Positions 1 to 6,475 of a stretch of DNA of 7,724 bases are shown piece after piece; position 1 is the first letter of the stretch; the number at the start of each line of letters is the position of its first letter. The DNA is from Planctomycetaceae bacterium. GTDB lineage: Bacteria > Planctomycetota > MHYJ01 > SBBU01. The translations under genes were made by a program, and so were the position numbers. Location of the stretch: contig SBBU01000171.1 of NCBI GenBank assembly GCA_005239585.1, forward strand, positions 1 through 7,724, given 5' to 3'. A model generated the notes under the pieces. That model saw only the letters and a program-made list of their open reading frames with translations. It made no database searches and was not told the DNA's origin.

Positions 1-560
1 CTTCAAGTGCAAAATTTGAAAATGCAACATGCAAGCAGGTTTTTAATAACGGGAAATACCAAATCTGGCAATCAACCATAGTGCTACCTCGGGCATTTAT
101 AGTAAATAACGTAAAGATCATTAAGGAAAGGAAAAGTACTTTCGATGAGCTAAATAGTTCAAGATTTGATCCGACAAAATGTGCTCTAGTAGAAGATCAG
201 CCAGAGATTGATCTAAAGGGGGAATCAAATAACCCATTTCCCCGATTTATTGAATACTCTCCCAATAAAATCAGGCTTGAGGCAGAACCTAGTCAGCCAG
301 GGCTTCTAGTCTTAGGCGATGTCTACTATCCAGGCTGGAAGGCCTTTGTAGATGGTAAAGAAGCAAAGGTACATCCTGTAAATTACGTAATGAGAGGAGT
401 TTATATCTCAGAGGGCAAACACCTAGTCGAATTTCGTTACGAGCCTCTTTCATTCAAGATGGGATTGTATGTAAGCCTAGCATCCCTTGTCTTGTTGATA
501 GCAATTTTGATCTGGGACTACAAGGTAAAATTTGAATCAGCGAAGCGGCAGACTGTTTAG
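1..560 (+). CDS. YfhO-like bacterial membrane protein, C-terminal part (5' end outside window)
   Basis: The frame is open from base 3 to the TAG at 558-560, giving 185 visible residues. The GTG at 81 is an internal valine codon, not a start, because the preceding 26 codons are open and read naturally into the conserved V-L-P-R-A-F segment. That segment and the later block G-L-L-V-L-G-D-x-Y-Y-P-G-W-K-A-x-V-D-G-K, followed by G-K-H-x-V-E-F-x-Y, are typical of the extracytoplasmic C-terminal beta domain of YfhO-family proteins. A final hydrophobic segment (about visible residues 154-172) and a short basic tail close the protein. Family knowledge: YfhO proteins are polytopic GT-C-like membrane proteins, and Bacillus YfhO is linked to glycosylation of lipoteichoic acid. 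The substrate here cannot be told. The catalytic N-terminal membrane region is not in the window. The last 24 bp overlap the convergent DUF2723 gene. Confidence 0.82.
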   Translation, partial: SSAKFENATCKQVFNNGKYQIWQSTIVLPRAFIVNNVKIIKERKSTFDELNSSRFDPTKCALVEDQPEIDLKGESNNPFPRFIEYSPNKIRLEAEPSQPGLLVLGDVYYPGWKAFVDGKEAKVHPVNYVMRGVYISEGKHLVEFRYEPLSFKMGLYVSLASLVLLIAILIWDYKVKFESAKRQTV

Positions 561-2417
561 CATATTTATTGCAATCTCGTTCTTAGGGTCAAGTTTTAAG
601 GCTATATCTACAAGCGTCTTTTTCGCCTCAAAAACTGCCCCACTTTTAGTCTGATATTCTGCAACAAGTAGTGCCATTTGAAGATAGATCCTCTTTACAT
701 TTTTCTCAGGCTCATCTAAATAGGTCGAATTGTCCACAAGACCTCTTAGATTCCATCGAATCGAGATTTGCGGACTAGGGTTCTCTGGATACAAACGATA
801 TAGCAGACCACTGGGAACAGCCACAGCAAGCGATCCAAGCTCGTTCTTCGAAAATCTCTCAAGGACACTTACACTCACATATATAGGACGTGTCTTGATA
901 TTTCTATTTATAAGAGCCTTGAACAACCTTATATATGGTTCGCCGAGCTCTGCAACAGAGTTGCGCATCTTTCCTCTCCACCATTTATCGAGCAGTTTTA
1001 CAAATTCGTCTGCCTCCTTTTCTATTGTAGAGTAGAAATTCTTATCGTATTTTTTTAGATGATAGATAAAAAATGGATAGTTTGTAAATGGGGAATAATC
1101 AATCATACTGACATCTTTTCTTATCCCTTCCTGATGCTGGAGATACATCATCGGTGAATAAAGAAGCCACCTGTCAGTTATAATAATGGCATCCTTTTCG
1201 ACCTCAGATAATGCATTCATCGCAAAATCTCTTGCAATATAAGATTTTGATTTATTACTAACATTGTAGGAAACCGCGATAAGCGCGAATGGGCAAAGAG
1301 CCAACAAAGCAAAGGTAGGATAGAGCAATACCCTATCTTTTTTAACTGCTTGTAAAATTGTGTAAACTCCCAACCCAATCCAGAGCGAGAAAACAAAAAA
1401 TGCCGACAGATAGTAGGCTCGCCAGTCTGTACCCTCCGATTTGTCATAAGAGTAGTTTATTCTGTAAAGGAACATGCAGATGACTAGAATAAGAGTCCCT
1501 ATGGCAAGTGTTACCTCTCTCTTCCACAAGACACAATATCCAAAAATAGCTATTAGAAACCCCACGAATGTGAACTGAGTAACATAAAGCTCCAATGCAT
1601 CTGAAATAAACATCCCTTTTTGCTTTTGAGACTCCTTAATATCCTGTTCAGATTCCTTAAGATAAGCCTGAAACTGTTTTGCTGTCACGTGAAGATAAAG
1701 AGTCTCTAAATCTTTTGGCGCTCCCCAGTTCATATAAGGTTCCTCGTTACTGCGAACCAGAGTAAACGTATAAAAAACGCAAACTGTAAGTGTTACTATC
1801 CCTATAGATTTGAATAAAAGCGGGTGCAGTAAAAAGCTCCATCCCTTGGTTCTTATACCTATAAAGAGAATAAAGAGCGTAGTGGAAAAAAATATGGTTG
1901 CAGTATGGTTCGCCAGACCAAGCCCATACATTATGGCTGCAAGATACAACCAATAGGACTTGTCTGTCAATTTCCATTTCCAAAGGAATATAAAAAGCAG
2001 AACTATAAGAAATATGCTCAACGTGTAATATTTCGCTACTGTAGACCAGCCCCAAAGGGTGGGTGAAAATCCAAAAGAGAGCGCAGATATCAGACAAGCA
2101 AGGATTGAGAACCAGTCTCTACCACTGAGAATGAGTCTCGCTGCAATGAATGTGGCTGAACAAGTCATGGCACCAAAAAAAGCTGACATGCAATTCAAGG
2201 CAACTGCCGGATTTTCAAAAGGGAGTTTGCTAAATAAATGCCCGAGCAGTACATAGAGTGGAAAACCGGGCGGATGGGCCACCCCTAACGATGTACAAGC
2301 AACAATTAGCTCTCCGCCATCGACCATCGAAACTGTCGGACAAAGGGTGTATGAATAGACTGACATTGTCGCCAAAAAGACAAAAATTACAATCACCTTG
2401 TCTGACAAGAACTTCAT
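537..2417 (-). CDS. DUF2723 / TMEM260-like polytopic membrane protein, putative glycosyltransferase
   Basis: This 626-residue protein begins with a membrane helix (about residues 7-25), followed by the DUF2723 signature: C-P-T-V-S-x-x-D-G-G-E at 26-36 and G-V-A-H-P-P-G-F-P-L-Y at 45-55. An acidic pair near the end of the first helix is usual for GT-C enzymes. Several more hydrophobic segments follow to about residue 385, then a soluble C-terminal half. Residues 230-249 (N-W-G-x-P-K ... H-V-T-x-K-Q-F) match another conserved family block. The last 50 residues resemble one TPR-like helical hairpin (K-K-T-L-V-D-I-A-L-K-L-D-P-K-N). Family knowledge: the human homologue TMEM260 is a protein O-mannosyltransferase; bacterial members are mostly uncharacterised, so activity is inferred. 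The ATG lies 5 bp after the argS stop with only a weak GGAT-type ribosome site, pointing to translational coupling and a shared transcript. Its TGA (537-539) lies inside the 3' end of the opposing YfhO-like gene. Confidence 0.85.
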   Translation of the reverse strand: MKFLSDKVIVIFVFLATMSVYSYTLCPTVSMVDGGELIVACTSLGVAHPPGFPLYVLLGHLFSKLPFENPAVALNCMSAFFGAMTCSATFIAARLILSGRDWFSILACLISALSFGFSPTLWGWSTVAKYYTLSIFLIVLLFIFLWKWKLTDKSYWLYLAAIMYGLGLANHTATIFFSTTLFILFIGIRTKGWSFLLHPLLFKSIGIVTLTVCVFYTFTLVRSNEEPYMNWGAPKDLETLYLHVTAKQFQAYLKESEQDIKESQKQKGMFISDALELYVTQFTFVGFLIAIFGYCVLWKREVTLAIGTLILVICMFLYRINYSYDKSEGTDWRAYYLSAFFVFSLWIGLGVYTILQAVKKDRVLLYPTFALLALCPFALIAVSYNVSNKSKSYIARDFAMNALSEVEKDAIIITDRWLLYSPMMYLQHQEGIRKDVSMIDYSPFTNYPFFIYHLKKYDKNFYSTIEKEADEFVKLLDKWWRGKMRNSVAELGEPYIRLFKALINRNIKTRPIYVSVSVLERFSKNELGSLAVAVPSGLLYRLYPENPSPQISIRWNLRGLVDNSTYLDEPEKNVKRIYLQMALLVAEYQTKSGAVFEAKKTLVDIALKLDPKNEIAINMLNSLPLR

Positions 2418-2422
2418 GAGGA

Positions 2423-4012
2423 TTACATCCTATCCGGTGCTGATATCCCCAAAATTGAGAGCCCCTTGCCGATTATTTTTTGTACAGCAAGCGAGCAGTA
2501 AAGCCTCATAGATCGGAGTTTTTCATCGTCTGAAAGCACTCTATACGACGTGTCCTTGTCACCTTTCTGATAATAACTCTGATATTCTCCTGCAAGCTCC
2601 GTAAGAAATGTGGCAATTCTTGCTTGATCAAGGTCTTTTACCGCATACTGAATCGCTGACTCAAACCTGTAGAGCATCCTGATCAGTCTCTTTTCTTCCT
2701 CACCAATCATTGAAAGATCCGGCTCATTAAGAAGATTATCAGCCTTTCGAACTATGCTCGAGATCCGCGCATGTGCGTACTGAACATAATAGACTGGATT
2801 GTCTGCCGATTGCTTCTTAGCCAACTCCAGATCAAAGTCCATGTGGCTTTCAGCCTTTCTCATGATAAAGTAAAATCTGGTTGCGTCCTTTCCGACCTCG
2901 TCAATCAGGTCTCGAACCATCACAAAATTCCCAGCCCTCTTTGACATCTTAATCTCTTCATCCCCTCTCATAACTCTCAGATGCTGAACTATGATGTACT
3001 TCAATTTGCTCACATCAAAACCAAGCGCGCGCAGTGACAGCTCCATGAATTTCGTATGGGCATAATGATCAGGCCCTACAAGATTAACCAAGAGATCAAA
3101 CTTTCGATCAAATTTATCCTTGTGATAGGCAACGTCAGGCAGTCGATATGCAAACTCACCCGTAGACTTGACTAGTGGACGATCTTTCTCATCGCCATAG
3201 TCCGTACTTTTGAACCACACAGCACCATCTTTGTCATAACAAAGGTTGCGCGACCTTATGTAATCAAGGAACCGATTCACCTTCTTTGAATCCTCCATCT
3301 CTCTTTGAGAAAAATACGAGTCGAACTTTACTCCCATATCTGACAGGTCATGTTTAATTTCATTCATAAGCTCCTTCATGCCAAAATCTCTGCACTCTGC
3401 CTTGGTATTGCTGCTATTCAATTTAATAGCAAGCTCTTTGACATAGTCACCCGGATAACCATTTTCCGGCAAAGGCAGGTCGTGAATTCGGGAATAAATC
3501 GATTCACCCAGCATCTCTGCCTGATTACCAGAGTCATTGATGTAATACTCACGAGTGACATTAAAACCTGCAAACCCTAATATGTTAGAAAGCGCATCTC
3601 CAACAACAGCCTGCCTTGCGTGACCCACATGCAACGGGCCTGTCGGATTGGCAGAGCAGTATTCAAGAAGGACTCTTGAACCCATTCCCATGTTTACCTT
3701 TGGAAACTGATCACGTTGTATCTGGGTTGTAAGGTCTAAAAGAAAATTCTTCGAGAAATATAAATTCAGGTATCCGTTACCAGCAACCTCTGCGCGATCG
3801 AGGTTTGGCAGACTCAGTTTATCTTTGAGTTCAGACGCAACAGCCTGAGGAGACTTGCGCGCCTTTTTTGCCAGACGGAACGAGATACCGCTTGTAAGGT
3901 CACCGAATTTCAAGTTAATGGTTGGCTCAAGTATAGGACCAAGTTCTTTTTCATCCACCTGATATAGTTTTTGTGCAAGTCGACCAAGCTCCTTCTGCCA
4001 AACATCTTTCAT
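2423..4012 (-). CDS. argS: Arginyl-tRNA synthetase (class Ia)
   Basis: It charges tRNA-Arg with arginine in the cytoplasm. With the chosen ATG (4010-4012) the protein is 529 residues, close to the usual ArgS size. Visible landmarks are an N-terminal Add-1-like domain (K-F-G-D-L-T-S-G near residues 35-42), the HIGH-type motif S-A-N-P-T-G-P-L-H-V-G-H with H-V-G-H at 128-131, Y-Y-I-N-D-S-G-N-Q just after it, the Y-R-L-P-D-V-A-Y-H block near 289-297, and a well-kept K-M-S-K-R at 355-359. The C-terminal helical DALR anticodon-binding domain starts near Y-V-Q-Y-A-H-A-R (about 409) and runs to the end. An upstream in-frame ATG at 4060 would add a Cys-rich 16-residue head overlapping rsfS by 31 bp. 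That head is not ArgS-like and is preceded by no ribosome site, so the internal ATG is preferred. The site before the chosen ATG (a GAGTG stretch) is also weak. The gene lies 17 bp after rsfS and 5 bp before the DUF2723 gene. Confidence 0.95.
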   Translation of the reverse strand: MKDVWQKELGRLAQKLYQVDEKELGPILEPTINLKFGDLTSGISFRLAKKARKSPQAVASELKDKLSLPNLDRAEVAGNGYLNLYFSKNFLLDLTTQIQRDQFPKVNMGMGSRVLLEYCSANPTGPLHVGHARQAVVGDALSNILGFAGFNVTREYYINDSGNQAEMLGESIYSRIHDLPLPENGYPGDYVKELAIKLNSSNTKAECRDFGMKELMNEIKHDLSDMGVKFDSYFSQREMEDSKKVNRFLDYIRSRNLCYDKDGAVWFKSTDYGDEKDRPLVKSTGEFAYRLPDVAYHKDKFDRKFDLLVNLVGPDHYAHTKFMELSLRALGFDVSKLKYIIVQHLRVMRGDEEIKMSKRAGNFVMVRDLIDEVGKDATRFYFIMRKAESHMDFDLELAKKQSADNPVYYVQYAHARISSIVRKADNLLNEPDLSMIGEEEKRLIRMLYRFESAIQYAVKDLDQARIATFLTELAGEYQSYYQKGDKDTSYRVLSDDEKLRSMRLYCSLAVQKIIGKGLSILGISAPDRM

Positions 4013-4029
4013 TTCTAGTACACTCTGAC

Positions 4030-4371
4030 TTATCTCTTCACGACAACAGCATCCTGCCATATTGCATCAAGGTTATAATACTCCCTTGCACCTTTTAGAA
4101 AGACATGTACAACCACATCCCCAAAATCGGCAAGAAGCCATCTCGCATCAGGGTATCCTTCAACACCTAATCTTCTTATTCCTTTTTCCTTAAAGTGCCG
4201 CTCGATTTCATCCGCAATTGCCCTTGCCTGGCGTTCATTGTCTGCAGTGCAGATCACAAAAAAGTCAGCAATGAAATTTAGTTTTCTTAGGTCCAGCACA
4301 CGCACCTGTGTTGCCTTTTTGTCCCTCATAACATTCGCAACCCTTAACGCCAATTGCCTTGATGTCGCCAT
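4030..4371 (-). CDS. rsfS: Ribosomal silencing factor RsfS (YbeB/DUF143 family)
   Basis: This 113-residue protein is full length for the family. The core signature is visible: V-L-D-L-R-K-L near 25-31, the I-A-D-F-F-V-I-C-T-A block at 34-43, G-V-E-G-Y-P-D-A-R-W-L-L-A-D-F-G-D-V-V-V-H-V-F around 69-91, and R-E-Y-Y-N-L-D-A-I-W near the end. Family knowledge: RsfS binds ribosomal protein L14 (uL14) on the large subunit and blocks subunit joining, lowering translation during nutrient shortage. The start at 4369-4371 is forced from upstream by an in-frame TAG 12 bp before it, and the family's N-terminal helix needs this start rather than Met16. No Shine-Dalgarno sequence is visible before it (the leader is CT-rich), which is odd. 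It is the first gene of the apparent rsfS-argS-DUF2723 run, and translation-related neighbours suit its role. Confidence 0.95.
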   Translation of the reverse strand: MATSRQLALRVANVMRDKKATQVRVLDLRKLNFIADFFVICTADNERQARAIADEIERHFKEKGIRRLGVEGYPDARWLLADFGDVVVHVFLKGAREYYNLDAIWQDAVVVKR

Positions 4372-4430
4372 GAAGAAAAGAGTCTACACGAGAAGGATAA
4401 GAAATTCAAAGATCAAGAAGGAACGATTAT

Positions 4431-4445
4431 TTAACAAGTTCCACA
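4431..4445 (+). repeat. Left arm of 15-bp perfect inverted repeat
   Basis: The bases TTAACAAGTTCCACA are exactly complementary to 4574-4588. This arm lies 59 bp upstream of the rsfS start. Confidence 0.75.
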
Positions 4446-4573
4446 TTTAGAAACATGGCCTTATTTCCCAGTGTTTTTGAGAATCTGGCCGATTACGAAG
4501 GGGTAGTTGGTCGTGACTACGACTTTTTTATAATGCGCTGTATGCCCGCAATTCCGCATTTTATTTTCCAAAC

Positions 4574-4588
4574 TGTGGAACTTGTTAA
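4574..4588 (-). repeat. Right arm of 15-bp perfect inverted repeat
   Basis: The + strand reads TGTGGAACTTGTTAA, the exact reverse complement of the left arm at 4431-4445, with 128 bp between the arms. It lies 48 bp after the SEC-C gene stop in the transcription direction of that gene. Confidence 0.75.
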
Positions 4589-4636
4589 GGTTTTAAGTGT
4601 GGCTTTTCGCCGAGTTTTGGGTTTTGAGATGGTTTC

Positions 4637-5051
4637 TTAGAGGTCTTGTATAAACTTTTGGAGACTGCCTCGAATTTCAACAGGTATGAAAGCCACGCAT
4701 TCACCTCGAATGATTCCAAAGGAGACGAGACCTGACCTAAAACAGGTTTCAAGGTCGTTAAGAACGGGAGGAGTTGCCTTATTTTCGTCTACCAACTTTT
4801 GTAATATATTTCTTGCCTCTTTAATCTTTCCTTTCTTTAGGAGATTTAATGCTCCAAGTCTTAGCTCTTGTACTTCTTCATTTGCATAATACTCCGGAAG
4901 ATTGCCTCATTGCGCGTCTTGCGTGACGAATCCAGCTCTCAGCAAGATCTCCGCTGGTGGGTGAATCTGACAGGGTATTTTGGCAGCAAAACTTGAACTT
5001 CTTCCCGCTCCCGCAGAAACATGGTATGTATGGATCCAGCCTATAACCCAT
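4637..5051 (-). pseudogene. SEC-C zinc-motif protein with TPR-like tail, split by a single-base frameshift
   Basis: The first frame starts at ATG 5049-5051 and encodes 57 residues to TGA 4878-4880. Residues 10-23 (P-C-F-C-G-S-G-K-K-F-K-F-C-C) form a canonical SEC-C zinc motif, C-x-C-x8-C-C, near the N-terminus. The adjacent -1-offset reading frame is open from 4906 to TAA 4637-4639 (89 codons) and clearly looks coding: a charged helical stretch E-V-Q-E-L-R-L-G-A-L-N-L-L-K-K-G-K-I-K-E-A-R-N-I-L resembles a TPR helix pair. That frame has no usable start after its own stop at 4907-4909. The whole span is 415 bp, one base more than a multiple of three, so removing one base within 4881-4906 would join both parts into about 137 residues. 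SEC-C motifs occur in SecA and in many small proteins; the role here is unknown. The lesion may be a true mutation, an assembly error or, less likely, +1 recoding. Without a lesion, a 57-residue SEC-C miniprotein would remain. Confidence 0.72.
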
Positions 5052-5197
5052 TCTATTTCTGTTAATTAACAAAATTAAAGATTTTTTCAACAAATTTCCT
5101 GATTTCAAGTGACAACTTTTGTTTGCTTGATTTTTTAACAATAGTGAATAGAACATTGCAAATATTGCCGAATTATAATGGATAAGGGGACCGTAAA
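5052..5197. promoter_or_regulatory. Divergent AT-rich intergenic region between SEC-C gene and protease
   Basis: These 146 bp separate two divergent genes and should hold both promoters. A perfect 10-bp palindrome, GTTAATTAAC, sits at 5061-5070, about 10 bp upstream of the SEC-C ATG. A TATAAT hexamer occurs at 5174-5179, but it would start transcription at or inside the protease ribosome site, and no good -35 box lies at normal spacing. The protease ribosome-binding site AAGGGGA (5184-5190), 7 bp before its ATG, is strong. Exact promoters are not assigned. Confidence 0.4.
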
Positions 5198-6469
5198 ATG
5201 AAAGGCATATCCAAGGGTATTGCACTAATAGGAATAGCTCTTGTCGCAAGTGGTTTGCTCTTTGGTGGCTGTGGGAGCAATTCATCAGGCAATGGATTAT
5301 CTACTTCAGTCTCAGATGAGCCAACGGTTCAGCTTTCAACTGAAGGGCGCTATATCATTGGATTTAATGGGGAGCCTGATCCTTCCGTATTTACTTCAAA
5401 CGGCGGAGAGGCTGAGATATGGCTCTCAAGTGCAAATGCACTGGTCGGGATAATCAACCCAGATGCAGTTGGCAAGATGGGAAAGCCCAGCAACGTAAAG
5501 TACATCGAGAAGGATGCTATAGTACAAGTAATGGGCAAGGCACTTGGAAAACCTTCAGGTGGAACAACTCCACCCCCTCAATCGTTACCGTGGGGTGTTG
5601 ACAGAATCGATGCTGATCTTACATGGTCGACTTCGACTGGGACCGGAGTAAAAGTGGCTGTAGTTGATACCGGAATAGATAACTCACATTCTGATTTCAA
5701 GGATGCAAATGGCGTTAGTCGCGTCATCCTTGGCCCTACGTATGTCACAGGAACAAAATCTTCAAAAGATGACAATGGCCATGGGACGCATGTGGCAGGT
5801 ACAATCGGTGCAAGCAATAATTTGATAGGTGTAGTTGGAGTCGCGCCAAGTTGCACACTTGTTGCCATCAAGGTGCTTGATAGAAATGGTTCGGGATATC
5901 TTAGCTGGGTTGTTGCAGGGATTGATTGGGCAGCGAACAATGGATGCAAGGTAATTAATCTTTCACTCGGCAGCACCTCCGATTCACAAGCGCTTCACGA
6001 CGCCGTTGACAGGGCAGTATCAAAAGGCGTAGTGGTCGTAGCCGCTGCGGGGAACAATGGAGACACTGGAAACTCACCAAATTATCCCGGCGCTTATAGC
6101 TCTGTAATTGCTGTCGGTGCGACGGATAAATATGATCAAGTTGCATACTTTAGCACTTTTGGTGCACAGCTTGACGTTGCAGGACCTGGAGTCGAAGTCC
6201 TTTCCACATGGAAAGGCGGAGGTTATGTATTAGCGAGCGGGACATCAATGGCAACACCTCACGTCGTGGGAACATGCGCATTGATAATAGCTAAAGGGAT
6301 TCCTGATGCAAATGGAGATGGCTTGACTAATAATGCAGATGTTAGGTTGCTACTTGAACAAACTGCTGATGACATTAACACTTTCAGCTATCCCGGTTGG
6401 GATCAGTTTATCGGAAATGGGCTAATCGACTCGCAGGAATCTACAACCGGCGTTCGAACGCTTCCGTAG
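5198..6469 (+). CDS. Subtilisin-family (S8) serine protease, predicted lipoprotein with I9-type propeptide
   Basis: The 423-residue protein is a secreted endopeptidase by family. A basic start and hydrophobic helix (residues 2-24) run into L-L-F-G-G-C, a slightly atypical lipobox, giving a lipidated Cys25. The next residue is Gly, not the Asp that keeps lipoproteins in the inner membrane of enterobacteria. Residues about 50-112 look like an inhibitor-I9 propeptide (R-Y-I-I-G-F ... V-K-Y-I-E-K-D). The catalytic domain follows a Pro-rich linker (P125-P127) and has the full triad: Asp157 in V-V-D-T-G-I-D, His195 in H-G-T-H-V-A-G and Ser350 in G-T-S-M-A-T-P-H. Oxyanion-hole Asn286 lies in A-A-A-G-N-N-G. 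Near the end, residues 370-381 (D-A-N-G-D-G-L-T-N-N-A-D) form an EF-hand/dockerin-like calcium loop. A strong AAGGGGA site 7 bp upstream fixes the start. The stop is 6 bp from that of the convergent repeat protein. Confidence 0.95.
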   Translation: MKGISKGIALIGIALVASGLLFGGCGSNSSGNGLSTSVSDEPTVQLSTEGRYIIGFNGEPDPSVFTSNGGEAEIWLSSANALVGIINPDAVGKMGKPSNVKYIEKDAIVQVMGKALGKPSGGTTPPPQSLPWGVDRIDADLTWSTSTGTGVKVAVVDTGIDNSHSDFKDANGVSRVILGPTYVTGTKSSKDDNGHGTHVAGTIGASNNLIGVVGVAPSCTLVAIKVLDRNGSGYLSWVVAGIDWAANNGCKVINLSLGSTSDSQALHDAVDRAVSKGVVVVAAAGNNGDTGNSPNYPGAYSSVIAVGATDKYDQVAYFSTFGAQLDVAGPGVEVLSTWKGGGYVLASGTSMATPHVVGTCALIIAKGIPDANGDGLTNNADVRLLLEQTADDINTFSYPGWDQFIGNGLIDSQESTTGVRTLP

Positions 6470-6475
6470 CAAAAT

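Larger units (their letters stand above)
4431..4588. mobile_element. Putative miniature inverted-repeat element (MITE-like), 158 bp
   Basis: The segment starts with TTAACAAGTTCCACA and ends with its exact reverse complement, a perfect 15-bp terminal inverted repeat. The match weakly continues inward after a one-base gap (TTTAGAAA on the left, TTTGGAAA on the right strand). No coding capacity is seen inside, and stops occur in the frames read. The interior can fold: GTCGT/ACGAC (4510-4523) followed by six T, and AATGCG/CGCATT (4532-4560). This size, the terminal repeats and the non-coding interior fit a miniature non-autonomous transposon. No target duplication is visible outside the repeats. 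TTAA occurs at both ends and could be a duplicated TTAA target, but TTAA is self-complementary, so it is also explained by the repeat itself. An alternative is a structured RNA or a chance repeat. No transposase is in the window. Confidence 0.42.
4372..4636. other. Gene-free region upstream of rsfS
   Basis: These 265 bp lie between the SEC-C gene stop and the rsfS start, both on the - strand. No open frame here resembles a protein; the short + strand frame at 4455-4640 has no recognisable features. The region contains the inverted-repeat-bounded segment described separately. It must also hold any promoter for the rsfS operon, but I could not pick out a convincing -35/-10 pair on the - strand. 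Confidence 0.6.

Noticed and set aside
4013..4060. A 16-residue Cys-rich N-terminal extension of ArgS from the upstream ATG
   Set aside because: It overlaps the rsfS 3' end, has no ribosome site, and does not resemble ArgS N-termini; the internal ATG at 4012 fits better.
4510..4529. A hairpin GTCGT-GACT-ACGAC followed by six T as a + strand terminator
   Set aside because: The stem is only 5 bp, and no + strand gene lies upstream of it; flanking genes run on the other strand. It may just be part of the element's internal structure.
4455..4640. A 61-codon + strand open frame over the inverted-repeat segment
   Set aside because: It crosses the element boundary and has no visible ribosome site or recognisable domain; its end overlaps the opposing SEC-C gene stop only.
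4686..4889. A 67-codon + strand open frame
   Set aside because: It is the antisense shadow of the second half of the frameshifted SEC-C gene, whose - strand reading is far more protein-like.
5174..5179. TATAAT as the -10 box of the protease promoter
   Set aside because: Transcription would begin at the ribosome-binding site itself, and no -35 match lies at 16-18 bp; the hexamer also sits in an ATTATAAT palindrome and can arise by chance.
5052..5285. A 78-residue upstream extension of the SEC-C frame on the - strand
   Set aside because: It runs through the AT-rich intergenic region and into the protease signal-peptide codons, and its translation is not protein-like; the SEC-C motif lies normally a few residues after the Met at 5051.
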